Positions 52,424-62,029 of a DNA stretch of 64,000 nt are shown here, in pieces. The position numbers were made by a program, and so were the translations under genes. Numbering within the stretch: the stretch's first letter is position 1; every line of letters starts with the position of its first letter. Source of the stretch: Flavivirga amylovorans (GTDB lineage Bacteria; Bacteroidota; Bacteroidia; Flavobacteriales; Flavobacteriaceae). The stretch covers positions 434,001-498,000 of the forward strand of contig NZ_JAUOEM010000003.1 in NCBI RefSeq assembly GCF_030540875.1. Direction: 5' to 3'. The notes beneath the pieces are model-generated. The model was not told the origin of the DNA. It saw only the letters and a list, made by a program, of their open reading frames with translations, and made no database searches.

Positions 52424-53436
52424 TTATTTTTTTCTAAATCATTAATATTTTTTACAATCTTAGGTAAGTTTTTAAAATGCACATATGATTTGTTATAATC
52501 ACTTAATGCTAATGCTGGAGATCCTTGCAGTATTTCGTCATCTTTTACATTTCTTGCAATTCCAGATTGAGCTTGTATTTTAACATTATTACCAATAATG
52601 ATATGTCCAGCGATGCCTACTTGGCCTCCAATTTGACAATATTCACCAATTTTAGTGGAACCCGCAACACCAGATTGTGCTGCTATAACGGTATGTTTAC
52701 CTATTTCTACGTTATGTGCAATTTGAATTTGATTATCTAATTTAACACCTTCTCGTATTATTGTAGATCCCATAGTTGCTCTATCTATAGTGGTTCCAGC
52801 TCCCACATCAACATGATCTTCTAAAATAACATTCCCAATTTGAGGGATTTTGCTATAACTACCATCTTGATTTGGAGCAAAACCAAATCCGTCAGCTCCA
52901 ATGATTGCACCAGAGTTTATGACGCATGCATCTCCCATAATAGTATCTGAATAAACTTTGGCTCCAGAAAAAACAATGGAATTATCTCCAATAGTCACAT
53001 TATCTCCTATATATGCATTTGGAAAAATCTTAACATTATTTCCTATTGAAACACTTTTACCTATATATGAGAATGCTCCAACATAGACGTTATCACCATA
53101 TATTGCAGATTCCGATATGTAGGAAGGTTGCTCAATGCCTACTTTGTTAAGTTTAACCATATTGTAATACTCAAGTACTTTAGAAAAAGCAGCATAAGCA
53201 TCTTCAACTTTGATTAATGTGGTATTAATATCATTTTCGGGAACAAAGCTTTTGTTTACTATTGCTACAGAAGCTTTTGTTGAGTATATATATGGCGTAT
53301 ATTTTGGATTAGATAGAAATGTCAAAGATCCTTGAGTTCCTTCTTCAATTTTAGATAATTTTGAAACTTCCATATTTGGGTCGCCAACAATATCACCTTC
53401 TAATATTTCCGCTATTTGTTGTGCTGTAAATTTCAC
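52414..53436 (-). CDS. lpxD: LpxD: UDP-3-O-acyl-glucosamine N-acyltransferase
   Basis: The 340-residue enzyme has the N-terminal nucleotide/acyl-binding domain ([24 protein letters not shown]), hexapeptide rungs ([23 protein letters not shown]) and the catalytic His region [23 protein letters not shown]. The end is a helical tail. I chose the GTG at 53436 because the family start (V/M-K-F-T-A) is there, the length fits LpxD, and a promoter -7 box lies just upstream at 53470-53477, inside a longer frame that begins at an ATG at 53541. Confidence 0.93.
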   Translation of the reverse strand: MKFTAQQIAEILEGDIVGDPNMEVSKLSKIEEGTQGSLTFLSNPKYTPYIYSTKASVAIVNKSFVPENDINTTLIKVEDAYAAFSKVLEYYNMVKLNKVGIEQPSYISESAIYGDNVYVGAFSYIGKSVSIGNNVKIFPNAYIGDNVTIGDNSIVFSGAKVYSDTIMGDACVINSGAIIGADGFGFAPNQDGSYSKIPQIGNVILEDHVDVGAGTTIDRATMGSTIIREGVKLDNQIQIAHNVEIGKHTVIAAQSGVAGSTKIGEYCQIGGQVGIAGHIIIGNNVKIQAQSGIARNVKDDEILQGSPALALSDYNKSYVHFKNLPKIVKNINDLEKNKWE

Positions 53437-53469
53437 ACTGAAAAGTTTGTAGTTTTTGTTTGATTGACG

Positions 53470-53477
53470 CAAAAATA
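53470..53477 (-). promoter_or_regulatory. predicted -7 box of the lpx operon
   Basis: TATTTTTG on the minus strand fits TAnnTTTG and would start transcription near 53463, 27 bases before the GTG. It lies within the extended open frame, which argues against the ATG at 53541. Confidence 0.5.
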
Positions 53478-53545
53478 GGAAAAATGTACTAAAGTTTTTC
53501 ATGTACAGATGCTTATTGTTTTCTGTAAACATTTGTAGCATTTTG

Positions 53546-53584
53546 CTGTAGTAATTTTTTTAAATAATAAAAAAATTACTACAG
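53546..53584 (-). terminator. terminator of the HD-domain gene
   Basis: Arms CTGTAGTAATTTTTTT (53546-53561) and AAAAAAATTACTACAG (53569-53584) are perfect with a 7-base loop. It begins 4 bases after the stop codon of the HD-domain gene. Confidence 0.8.
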
Positions 53585-53587
53585 TGT

Positions 53588-54799
53588 TTATTTAGGGCAA
53601 CATATATAATATTTTGTCACTGGTTTAGATAAAGCCTTAAGGTTTAGTTGATCTGAAGCCTTAACAATATCTTCAATTTTTCCAGATTTGTGCAAAATGT
53701 TTATTCCTTGATGTTTTAATCGATAAGCTTGATTAGAGATTTTACCCGTAAATACAAAATATTCTGCCTCCTCTTCACTTATATTATGGGCGTTAATTAA
53801 ATTTTGAATATGTTTTTCAAGGCTTTTTTGTTTTATTTCTTTCTTTTTTAATTTTACTTTCAACAAATCTCGATTAATTATCATTTTGCTTAGATGATTA
53901 AGAACAAAATCATTATGATATTGCCAGTTTTTCATAGCTGATATAATATCGTAATCATCTAATTGAGAAAAAACGTCAAGTATATCGTTACTAAAATCAT
54001 CAATAGATATTTTATTTTCTAAAAAGAACAGTAAAGCCTTGCTGGCTTCCAGCTTAACCCCTCTATTGTATAACTCTTTAGCGCGCTTTAAAACTCGAAT
54101 TAATAATTGTTCTGCTGCTAATCCGGTTTTATGTAAATAAACCTGCCAATACATAAGGCGTCTTGCAACAATAAATTTTTCGACACTATAAATTCCTTTT
54201 TCTTCAACAACTAATTCATCATTAACAACGTTAAGCATTGTTATTAATCGCTCACTATTTATATTGCCTTCTGCAACTCCTGTATAAAAACTATCTCTTT
54301 TTAAATAATCAGCTCTGTCCATATCTAGTTGCCCGGAAATAAGCTGACACATGAATTTTCTAGGGTACTCACCTTTGAAAATTTGAATAGCAAGCGTTAA
54401 ACTTCCGTTAAATTCTTTATTTAATCGCTCCATAAAAAGCAAAGAAATATCTTCATGAGACACGTTATTTACAATACTATGTTCCATGGCATGAGAGAAA
54501 GGACCATGACCAATATCGTGTAATAATATAGCGACGTAAAGTCCTTTTTCTTCTTCTTCAGAAATCATAACTCCCTTAAAACGAAGTACATTAACAGCTT
54601 GCTGCATTAAATGTACACATCCTATGGCATGATGAAATCTGGTATGGTGAGCGCCTGGATAAACCAAATAAGACATTCCCATTTGGGTAATCCTTCTTAA
54701 ACGCTGAAAGTATTTGTGTTGAATTAAATCGAAAATAAGCGAATTTGGAATGGTAATAAATCCGTAAATTGGGTCGTTTAAGATTTTAAGTTTATTCAA
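53588..54799 (-). CDS. HD-domain phosphohydrolase
   Basis: The 403-residue protein has the HD metal motif: His in RFHHAIGCVHLM (about 55), HD in AILLHDIGHGPFSHAME (about 90-106) and the distal Asp in QLDMDRADYLKRDS (about 160). Substrates of this dGTPase-like group include nucleotides. The C-terminal part is helical. It is divergent from porX and ends at a strong terminator, separate from the lpx operon. Confidence 0.92.
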   Translation of the reverse strand: MNKLKILNDPIYGFITIPNSLIFDLIQHKYFQRLRRITQMGMSYLVYPGAHHTRFHHAIGCVHLMQQAVNVLRFKGVMISEEEEKGLYVAILLHDIGHGPFSHAMEHSIVNNVSHEDISLLFMERLNKEFNGSLTLAIQIFKGEYPRKFMCQLISGQLDMDRADYLKRDSFYTGVAEGNINSERLITMLNVVNDELVVEEKGIYSVEKFIVARRLMYWQVYLHKTGLAAEQLLIRVLKRAKELYNRGVKLEASKALLFFLENKISIDDFSNDILDVFSQLDDYDIISAMKNWQYHNDFVLNHLSKMIINRDLLKVKLKKKEIKQKSLEKHIQNLINAHNISEEEAEYFVFTGKISNQAYRLKHQGINILHKSGKIEDIVKASDQLNLKALSKPVTKYYICCPK

Positions 54800-54817
54800 A
54801 CTTGAAAAGTTAATGTT

Positions 54818-54854
54818 TATATAGACACAAATATAATTATATGTAGTCTATATA
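54818..54854. promoter_or_regulatory. dyad in the porX/HD-hydrolase intergenic region
   Basis: TATATAGAC (54818-54826) and GTCTATATA (54846-54854) are perfect arms 19 bases apart. The minus-strand -7 box TATATTTG (54835-54828) of the HD gene lies between them, so a protein bound to the dyad would cover that promoter; it could also affect porX. Confidence 0.4.
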
Positions 54855-54907
54855 TAAGAACATTATTAAAAACAATTACTAATACAAGACTATTTAAAAA
54901 CACTTAA

Positions 54908-56461
54908 ATGAATACAATACAAATACTTTGGGTAGATGATGAGATCGATTTGCTAAAACCTCATATTCTGTTTTTAGAACAACGTAATTATAAAGTTACA
55001 AAATGCATGAGTGGTACAGAAGCTATTGATGTTATAGATGAAAAAAGTTTCGATATTGTATTTTTAGATGAAAATATGCCTGGACTTACTGGTCTTGAAA
55101 CTTTAAATGAAATAAAAGAAAAGCAAGACAACCTTCCTGTGGTTATGATTACTAAAAGTGAGGAAGAGTATATTATGGAAGAGGCCATTGGTAATAAAAT
55201 AGCAGATTACCTTATCAAGCCCGTAAATCCTAATCAAATATTATTAAGTTTAAAGAAAAACTTAGATAATTCTCGGTTAGTATCTGAAAAAACGACTTCA
55301 AACTATCAACAGGAATTTAGAAAAATAGCCATGGATTTATCTATGGTTAATTCTTACGAGGAATGGGTGAATCTGTATCAAAAACTTATTTATTGGGAAA
55401 TTCAGTTAGAAGACATTGAGGATCCTGGCATGTTTGAAATTTTAGAGTCTCAAAAAAATGAGGCAAACATTCAGTTTGGGAAATTTATAGAAAAGAATTA
55501 TGCTGATTGGTTTGAGCCAAACACAGAATCTCCAATAATGTCACATACTCTTTTTAAAGAAAAAATCGCTCCTGAGATAAGTAAAGAGCAGCCTACGGTT
55601 TTAATTGTTATTGACAATTTACGCTATGACCAATGGAAAGTTTTTGAACCCATTATTAACAATTATTATAAAAAGATTAAAGAGGACGCATTTTTTAGTA
55701 TTTTGCCAACGGCAACTCAGTATGCCCGTAATGCCATTTTTTCTGGATTAATGCCTAGTGATATGGAAAAATTATTTCCAGAATATTGGAAAAATGACAC
55801 TGATGATGGTGGAAAAAACATGCATGAAGCCGACTTTTTAGATACACAGATGAAACGATTAGGGTTAACTCATTTGAATTATGACTATCACAAAATCACA
55901 AATCTAAAAAATGGTAAAAAACTAGCTGATAATTTCAAATCACTTAAAAACAATGATTTAACTGTTGTTGTCTACAATTTTGTTGATATGTTATCACATT
56001 CTAAAACAGAAATGGAAGTTGTTAAAGAACTAGCTTCAAATGATAAAGCATATAGGTCTTTAACATTAAGTTGGTTTAAAAATTCCCCTCTTCTGGATAT
56101 GATACAGCAGGCTCAACAATTAGGATTTAAACTTATTCTAACAACGGATCATGGTACTATTAATGTTAAGAACCCTTCCAAAGTCATTGGAGATAGAGAC
56201 ACAAGTTTAAATCTTCGTTATAAAACCGGGAGGAGTTTGACCTATGATGACAAGGATGTGTTGGTCTTTAAAAACCCAAAAGAAGCTCACTTACCTTCTA
56301 TTAATATGAGTAGTTCTTATATTTTTGCAAAAAGTGATTTGTTTTTTGCTTATCCTAATAACTACAATCATTATGTTAGTTATTTTAGAAATACGTATCA
56401 GCATGGAGGCGTGTCGCTTGAAGAAATGATTATTCCCTTTGTCGTATTTAACCCAAAATAA
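54908..56461 (+). CDS. porX: PorX: type IX secretion response regulator
   Basis: The 517-residue protein has a receiver domain (1-120) with the phospho-acceptor Asp54 in FDIVFLDENMPGL and DD at 10-11. A helical linker follows (about 125-200), then an alkaline-phosphatase/PglZ-like domain with VLIVIDNLRYDQW, FSILPTATQYARNAIFSGLMP and LILTTDHGTINV. PorX works with PorY and SigP to control genes for type IX secretion, and the PglZ part has phosphodiesterase activity toward oligonucleotides in studied homologues. tsaE follows on the same strand. Confidence 0.95.
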   Translation: MNTIQILWVDDEIDLLKPHILFLEQRNYKVTKCMSGTEAIDVIDEKSFDIVFLDENMPGLTGLETLNEIKEKQDNLPVVMITKSEEEYIMEEAIGNKIADYLIKPVNPNQILLSLKKNLDNSRLVSEKTTSNYQQEFRKIAMDLSMVNSYEEWVNLYQKLIYWEIQLEDIEDPGMFEILESQKNEANIQFGKFIEKNYADWFEPNTESPIMSHTLFKEKIAPEISKEQPTVLIVIDNLRYDQWKVFEPIINNYYKKIKEDAFFSILPTATQYARNAIFSGLMPSDMEKLFPEYWKNDTDDGGKNMHEADFLDTQMKRLGLTHLNYDYHKITNLKNGKKLADNFKSLKNNDLTVVVYNFVDMLSHSKTEMEVVKELASNDKAYRSLTLSWFKNSPLLDMIQQAQQLGFKLILTTDHGTINVKNPSKVIGDRDTSLNLRYKTGRSLTYDDKDVLVFKNPKEAHLPSINMSSSYIFAKSDLFFAYPNNYNHYVSYFRNTYQHGGVSLEEMIIPFVVFNPK

Positions 56462-56546
56462 TCTATAAAAAGCAAAAAACAACGATTAAATGCGTATTTT
56501 TGTTGCTTTTTTAATTTTTTATGATTATAATTGTGTGTAAAATTTT

Positions 56547-56957
56547 ATGAAATTGGAAATTAATTTTGGATTAAATGATGTCGAAAATATTGCAAAACAA
56601 GTAGTTAAAAATGCAAAAACTAAGACATTATTATTTTATGGAGATATGGGAGTTGGAAAAACAACACTAATAAAAACCATCGTAAAAGTTTTAGGTAGTG
56701 ATGATGAAGTTAGTAGTCCAACATTTTCTATTGTTAACGAATATCAGTTAAATAATGATAAAATATATCATTTCGATTTATATAGAATACATGATTTAGA
56801 GGAAGCCTACAATTTTGGAATAGAAGATTATTTAGATTCTGAACATTGGAAATTAATTGAATGGCCAGAAAAAATAGAACCCATTCTAAATGATCGTTTT
56901 GATAGAATTAATTTAAAATTAGATTCTGATAATCATAGAATTATAAAATTAAATTAA
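56547..56957 (+). CDS. tsaE: TsaE: tRNA t6A synthesis ATPase
   Basis: The 136-residue protein has Walker A YGDMGVGKTTLIK (about 32-44), SSPTFSIVNEYQLN (switch) and FDLYRIHDLEEAYNFGIEDYL. It supports threonylcarbamoyl-adenosine modification of tRNA with TsaB and TsaD. Length is standard. It follows porX by 85 bases. Confidence 0.96.
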   Translation: MKLEINFGLNDVENIAKQVVKNAKTKTLLFYGDMGVGKTTLIKTIVKVLGSDDEVSSPTFSIVNEYQLNNDKIYHFDLYRIHDLEEAYNFGIEDYLDSEHWKLIEWPEKIEPILNDRFDRINLKLDSDNHRIIKLN

Positions 56958-57117
56958 CAAGCAAATTACTAACATAACATTAGCTTAAACAAATAAATAG
57001 CAGAAAAAGTACTCCGAATTTTGAAGTTTTACGGGAAAACCACATTGTAAATTTAAACAATGTTTGATTTTAACATTTTTTTAACATTTCGCGACATACT
57101 TCAAAATAGCCTTTAGT

Positions 57118-57125
57118 TACATTTG
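57118..57125 (+). promoter_or_regulatory. predicted -7 box of the small exported-protein gene
   Basis: TACATTTG fits TAnnTTTG, 28 bases before the ATG at 57154. Confidence 0.45.
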
Positions 57126-57153
57126 GGTATATTAATTAATAAATCCCTTTAAA

Positions 57154-57297
57154 ATGAAAACTAAAAAGTACTTAATCGCAATCGCGATTTTCGGAGGAAT
57201 GTTGTTTATGGCTCAAGCTGCTGATGCTTACAACCAAGATGGAGAACAAACAGCAAAAATTGACAAATCGAAAATCAAAGCAACGAACGTCAGATAA
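57154..57297 (+). CDS. small exported protein overlapping the next gene
   Basis: The 47-codon frame starts MKTKKYLIAIAIFGGMLF, a convincing signal peptide cut near AQAADA. A short polar tail follows with KIDKSKIKATNVR. A promoter-like box lies just upstream. Its last 74 bases (from 57224) also encode the N-terminus of the next gene in another frame, an unusual overlap. I recall similar short exported proteins in flavobacteria but cannot name a function. Confidence 0.55.
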   Translation: MKTKKYLIAIAIFGGMLFMAQAADAYNQDGEQTAKIDKSKIKATNVR

Positions 57298-57781
57298 TAA
57301 GAATATAGTAACTGGTAGTATAATTGCTACTTTAATAGCTATAACCCCTTATTTATTTTATTTGCATGAAAGTGTTCCAAATACAAAAATTTGGAACACT
57401 TTTTTGTTTACATATAACAGTGGACATTTTGAGAGTGCAAATGTTGCTATGTGGATTTTCACAGGCAAGCTAATACCTTTATTTTTATTGTTTATTTGGT
57501 TTTTCACATGTCGACATTGGTGGTATCATGCTCTTTTGGTGCCTATTGCAATGTTTACGTATCAAATATTTGGTACTTTAAATGAAGAGATAAAGTATAT
57601 AGATACTAATCAGTTGATTTATTTAATACCAATAATGGCCATTATTATACCATCAATTTACCTCATTAGAGCTCGTATTTTTAATAAAATTAATGAAGCA
57701 AATAAATCTCTGGAAGAGTTGGAAGAAGAATTTAAAATATCCCCTAAAAACTTTTGGGGCAAAATAAAAGAATATTTTTAG
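57224..57781 (+). CDS. multi-pass membrane protein, unrecognised
   Basis: The 185-residue protein has a basic start (KQQKLTNRKSKQR) and four hydrophobic segments (IVTGSIIATLIAITPYLFYL, IFTGKLIPLFLLFIWFFTC, HALLVPIAMFTYQIFG, LIYLIPIMAIIIPSIYLI). It ends with an acidic helix (EELEEEFKIS). The ATG at 57224 or a second at 57239 lies inside the preceding small gene. The function is unknown. Confidence 0.7.
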   Translation: MLTTKMENKQQKLTNRKSKQRTSDNKNIVTGSIIATLIAITPYLFYLHESVPNTKIWNTFLFTYNSGHFESANVAMWIFTGKLIPLFLLFIWFFTCRHWWYHALLVPIAMFTYQIFGTLNEEIKYIDTNQLIYLIPIMAIIIPSIYLIRARIFNKINEANKSLEELEEEFKISPKNFWGKIKEYF

Positions 57782-60204
57782 TTATTATTTAGTCTATCTC
57801 TTTCTTGTAATTCAATTTCTTTTTTATTGGTATTTAATCTGAAGTTTCCAAAGTTGTAATGAAACCCTAATGTAAACAATCTATTTTCTATCCTGGAATT
57901 TAAAAATATATCTTGATTTAAATATTTGGTCATTTTTGTAAAGTTTTGTGTATTAAAAATGTCCGTTACACCAATACTTAAAGCCGCTCTATTGTCTAAA
58001 AATATTTTTCTCAAATTAATATTTAATCCAGATCTATTGCTTGTTATGGATGGGCCATCAGCCACTGGAGAAATATATAAAAAAGAAACGTCTGCAGTTA
58101 AACTCTTATCTTTTAAAAAGGAAAAATAATTAACGAATTGTCCATATAAAGACCATTTATCGTTAGTAGTTATTTCATTATTGCTTTCTAATGCAAAAAA
58201 TCGATTGTCATAATAAAAAAACGATGATAATATATATAAATTCCAACGATTAGCCAACCTCGTATAGGTTGTGAAGTCCAATCCATAAGAAACACTTTTA
58301 TTAATATTTGTGTTAATGTATTTTAAGACATTGTCATCATTATCTTGAAATACAATTTCTAAGGTTGGGTTATTTTCAGTACGATAGTAAATCTCAAAAG
58401 TATATTTGGCATTTAATGTATATCCAAGAGTGAAAACATCATCAATTTGAGGTTTTAAATCTGGATCCCCTGTATTATATGCATTATCATTTAAGAAATA
58501 TTTAAAGGGGTTTAATTGATTATATCTAGGTCGATGAATGCGCTTGTTATAATTAAAATACAACTTATTATCATCATTTAATTTATGTAATAAATAAAAC
58601 GATGGAAACAATTTCAGATAATCATTATCACTGTTTTGATTCGTTGACAATGAATTTCCTTTAATATCAGTATACTCTGCTCTTAATCCAGATTTAAAAC
58701 TCCAATGCTCCCAATCTTTTGAATAACTTATATAGGCTGCATAATTAGTTTCGTCGTATAAAAAGGTGTCTGAATTTTGAAAGTCTTCTATCTTTTCGTC
58801 ATTTTCAAAAATAAACTGATTTAAAACACTTTCTGAATTAATATTAGAGACCTTCCCTCCTGCTTCAAATTGTGATGAACCACTTATTGGCAATTCATAG
58901 TCTACTTGACCTGTGTATAATTTTATGACTTGACTCGAAAACGTTTGAAACCTATTACTTCTTATAGGTGTATTATCAGGGAATCGATAATCGGTATCGA
59001 CGTTTTGGAAACTCGAAAAATCGTAGTTCGTATGATGTGCACTAATAGAAAGCTTCTCCCCTTCTTTTTTAAATTTATGAACATAATCAAGTGTAAAGGC
59101 TAGGTTAAAAGTTTCATCGACTAATTTATTAATAGTATTAAAAGTAGAATCTAAAACTTCATTTGAATTAAAAACTTCAGTTAATGAGTTAATAGATGTT
59201 TTGGTTTGGTCTCTAGGAGCAATGAGCATGCTTGTTGAAAAAGCTAGGCTATTACGCTCATTTATATTATAGTCAATATTACCATTAATGTTTTGGTTAG
59301 AAGTTTTGCGCACTCTTTTATAATCTGTTTCCCAACTTGAAGTATTTTGATTATTGTTATCTATAAAATTTATAGATTCATTATTATGCCTAAAATCTTT
59401 TCTAGGATTAACATTGTAGTTTATATAAGTACTAAGCTTTTTTGTTTTAAAAAAATGACTAGTCCCTAGTGAATATTTAGGAAATTCAGAACCTTGTTTA
59501 TAATTTCCAAATACACTTCCGTGATAACCTGCAATAATGTTTTTACTGGTTATTATATTAAGTACAGCGCCACCTTCTGCTTCGTATTTTGCAGGCGGAT
59601 TTGTAATAACTTCAATAGATTTTACATTAGTAGCGGAGGTGCCTTCTAAAAGTTGTTGTACTTCACTTGGAGATAAGTGAACCCTCCTATCGTTTATATA
59701 TATCGTGGGTGTCGATTGTTTTATGGTTATAGCCCCATCATGAACCAATACACCTGGAGTATGTTTTAAAACATCTAAAACATTATCATTTGATAGTGTA
59801 GAGTTTTCAACATTAAAAACCAAACGATCTACCATGCGCTTAACGGTTGGTCTTTTTGCAACTACAGTTACTCCTTCGAGTGTTTCTAAATTATCTTCAA
59901 GTATTATAGTATCAAAATGAATGTTTCTATCAAGTTCAACTCTGGTAGAATACGCTTTAAACCCAAGGAAGCTAACCTTTAATATATAATCCCCCGCTTT
60001 TAGGTTTTCTATTATAAAATAACCTTTTTCATCTGTAGAAGTTCCATTCGCCATTTTCGAACTACCTAAGCTGGTAATTAGAACATTAGAATATGCTATT
60101 GGTTTATTATTACCATCTTTAACATATCCATTTAATCTATATTCTTGGGAAAAAGAAGAGAGAGAAAGTAGCAGAATAAAATGATAAAATAAATTTTTAA
60201 TCAT
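57778..60204 (-). CDS. TonB-dependent-receptor-family outer membrane protein
   Basis: The 808-residue protein has a signal peptide (1-19) and a carboxypeptidase-regulatory-like domain (about 22-105, LNGYVKDGNNKPIAYSNVLI). A plug-like domain follows (about 120-215, VLDVLKHTPGVLVHDGAITI) and a long barrel (OMP_b-brl_3 type). It ends within a Glu/Gln/Arg-rich tail after the last strand (TLGFHYNFG). No ligand can be named. Its 3' end overlaps the neighbouring gene on the opposite strand by 4 bases. Confidence 0.85.
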   Translation of the reverse strand: MIKNLFYHFILLLSLSSFSQEYRLNGYVKDGNNKPIAYSNVLITSLGSSKMANGTSTDEKGYFIIENLKAGDYILKVSFLGFKAYSTRVELDRNIHFDTIILEDNLETLEGVTVVAKRPTVKRMVDRLVFNVENSTLSNDNVLDVLKHTPGVLVHDGAITIKQSTPTIYINDRRVHLSPSEVQQLLEGTSATNVKSIEVITNPPAKYEAEGGAVLNIITSKNIIAGYHGSVFGNYKQGSEFPKYSLGTSHFFKTKKLSTYINYNVNPRKDFRHNNESINFIDNNNQNTSSWETDYKRVRKTSNQNINGNIDYNINERNSLAFSTSMLIAPRDQTKTSINSLTEVFNSNEVLDSTFNTINKLVDETFNLAFTLDYVHKFKKEGEKLSISAHHTNYDFSSFQNVDTDYRFPDNTPIRSNRFQTFSSQVIKLYTGQVDYELPISGSSQFEAGGKVSNINSESVLNQFIFENDEKIEDFQNSDTFLYDETNYAAYISYSKDWEHWSFKSGLRAEYTDIKGNSLSTNQNSDNDYLKLFPSFYLLHKLNDDNKLYFNYNKRIHRPRYNQLNPFKYFLNDNAYNTGDPDLKPQIDDVFTLGYTLNAKYTFEIYYRTENNPTLEIVFQDNDDNVLKYINTNINKSVSYGLDFTTYTRLANRWNLYILSSFFYYDNRFFALESNNEITTNDKWSLYGQFVNYFSFLKDKSLTADVSFLYISPVADGPSITSNRSGLNINLRKIFLDNRAALSIGVTDIFNTQNFTKMTKYLNQDIFLNSRIENRLFTLGFHYNFGNFRLNTNKKEIELQERDRLNNN

Positions 60205-60221
60205 AGTTATATTTGATAGTG

Positions 60222-60250
60222 CAAACTTATAAATAATTAATTTAAAACAA
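60222..60250 (-). promoter_or_regulatory. strong promoter of the TonB-family gene
   Basis: TTG (60250-60248), 18 bases, TAAGTTTG (60229-60222) is a full TTG / TAnnTTTG match, giving a leader of about 11 bases. Confidence 0.65.
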
Positions 60251-60309
60251 TTTAAGGAAAATTATAATTATTATATTTTTTTTCTTACAAAAACTCAAAA
60301 CTATATATC

Positions 60310-60317
60310 TATTTTTG
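60310..60317 (+). promoter_or_regulatory. candidate -7 box of the alanine dehydrogenase gene
   Basis: TATTTTTG fits TAnnTTTG, about 93 bases before the ATG. No matching -33 box. Confidence 0.35.
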
Positions 60318-60410
60318 ACAACTGTTAAAAAACTAAAATAATTATTTTCAGTTTGCATTAACAATAGAAAATTTATTTGTAATTTGATTTTTTATTAATT
60401 AAATCTAACC

Positions 60411-61610
60411 ATGTCAAAACCACTCTCGCCTTTTACAAAGCAGCAGCTTTTACCGCAAGAAGAAACCCTTGAATTACTAAAGCGTAAGGGAGAATTATTT
60501 ATAGGCATACCTAAAGAGACTGCTTTTCAAGAAAAACGTGTATGTTTAACACCAGATGCCGTGTTTGCTTTGGTAAGTAATGGGCATAAAGTATTACTTG
60601 AATCTGGAGCAGGACATGGTGCTAGTTTTAGTGATAAAGACTATAGTGAAGCGGGTGCTGAGATCACAAAAGACACAGCTAAAGTTTTTGCATGCCCTAT
60701 GATTCTTAAAGTGGAGCCCCCCAGCATAGATCAAATTAAGCTTATTAATCCTCAAACGATATTAATATCTGCGCTTCAAATTAAAACGCAGTCAAAAAAA
60801 TATTTTGAAGCACTGGCATCAAAACGTGTCACTGCGTTAGCCTTTGAGTTTATAAGAGACGGAGACGGAACCTACCCTGCTGTGAAATCGTTAAGTGAAA
60901 TTGCTGGAACTGCCTCTGTTTTAATTGCTTCAGAGTTATTATCTGATGCTAAAGATGGCAATGGACTCATGTTTGGTAATATTAGTGGTGTTCCTCCTAT
61001 AAAAGTTGTTATACTAGGAGCAGGGACTGTTGGTGAGTTTGCGACTAGAAGTTCTATAGGACTTGGAGCAGATGTAAAAGTCTTCGATAATTCTATTACA
61101 AAATTAAGAAGAATACAAGCCAATTTGGGTAGGCCGTTTTTCACATCTACACTAACACCAAAAAATTTAACCAAAGCCTTAAAACGTTGCGATGTTGTTA
61201 TTGGAGCAATACGCGGAACAAATAGAGCGCCAGTAATAGTTTCTGATGCTATGGTACAATCTATGAAAAAAGGTGCTATCATAATAGATGTAAGTATAGA
61301 TATGGGAGGTTGTTTTGAAACTAGCGAAGTGACCACACATAAAAAACCTACATTTATAAAACATGATGTGATTCATTATTGTGTTCCTAATATTCTTGCC
61401 AGATATTCTCGTACAGCATCTGTTTCCATAAGCAATATTTTCACACCTTATTTATTGAAAATAGCCGAGGATGGTGGTATAGAAAATTCTTTAAGATTTG
61501 ATAGAGGTTTAAAAAATGGGTTGTATTTTTACCACGGAATTTTAACTAGTAAATCTGTTGGTGATTGGTTTGATTTAGATTTTAGCGATGTTAATTTGCT
61601 TATATTTTAA
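60411..61610 (+). CDS. ald: alanine dehydrogenase
   Basis: The 399-residue protein has the AlaDH/PntA N-terminal domain (FIGIPKETAFQEKRVCLTPDAV, SGAGHGASFSDKDY, ILKVEPPS) and an NAD-binding Rossmann core (VVILGAGTVGEFATRSSIGLGADVKVFD). It then has IDVSIDMGGCFETS and the family end. It interconverts alanine and pyruvate. A promoter-like box is near 60310; the DUF4258 gene follows 44 bases later. Confidence 0.92.
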   Translation: MSKPLSPFTKQQLLPQEETLELLKRKGELFIGIPKETAFQEKRVCLTPDAVFALVSNGHKVLLESGAGHGASFSDKDYSEAGAEITKDTAKVFACPMILKVEPPSIDQIKLINPQTILISALQIKTQSKKYFEALASKRVTALAFEFIRDGDGTYPAVKSLSEIAGTASVLIASELLSDAKDGNGLMFGNISGVPPIKVVILGAGTVGEFATRSSIGLGADVKVFDNSITKLRRIQANLGRPFFTSTLTPKNLTKALKRCDVVIGAIRGTNRAPVIVSDAMVQSMKKGAIIIDVSIDMGGCFETSEVTTHKKPTFIKHDVIHYCVPNILARYSRTASVSISNIFTPYLLKIAEDGGIENSLRFDRGLKNGLYFYHGILTSKSVGDWFDLDFSDVNLLIF

Positions 61611-61654
61611 TTGATTACGATTCTGATCTTGATTTATTTCACTAAACACATTAA

Positions 61655-62026
61655 ATGAAACTTATACAACGCGTTGGCTATTATCTAGGCGGGTTTTCTA
61701 TTGGATTAATAATTTTAGCTTTCTTTTTAAACGGTAAAAAAACCTCATGCAGCTATGGTCCAGACGCCAGAGTTTTAAAAAATATTAGACAAAAGAAAAT
61801 TATTTACAGTGATCATATCCAATCTGGTTTAAAACTTAATAATTTAGACTCTACAGCAATAAATTATGTTTTAAAAAAGGGAAATATTAATTTTTCCGAA
61901 AGTAATGCAAGACAAAAGCCATGTGGCACATATAATGTTGAAGGAGAGTTCAAAAAGAAAGCCATTATTCTCATTGTTGAAAATTGTGATAGCATTGCTA
62001 CCATTACTAATTTAAAAATAGATTAG
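61655..62026 (+). CDS. DUF4258 membrane-anchored protein
   Basis: The 123-residue protein has an N-terminal membrane anchor (VGYYLGGFSIGLIILAFFL). A DUF4258 fold follows: IIYSDHIQSGLKLNNLDSTAINYVLKKGNINF, then a strand pair (CGTYNVEGEFKKKAIILIVENC). It is 3 bases from the sugar transferase start, so co-expression is likely. Function unknown. Confidence 0.75.
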   Translation: MKLIQRVGYYLGGFSIGLIILAFFLNGKKTSCSYGPDARVLKNIRQKKIIYSDHIQSGLKLNNLDSTAINYVLKKGNINFSESNARQKPCGTYNVEGEFKKKAIILIVENCDSIATITNLKID

Positions 62027-62029
62027 ATA

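Noticed and set aside
60872-61336. Minus-strand open frame of 154 codons opposite alanine dehydrogenase
   Set aside because: It is antisense to a well-supported gene in matching codon phase, with Ile/Thr/Ser-rich shadow composition.
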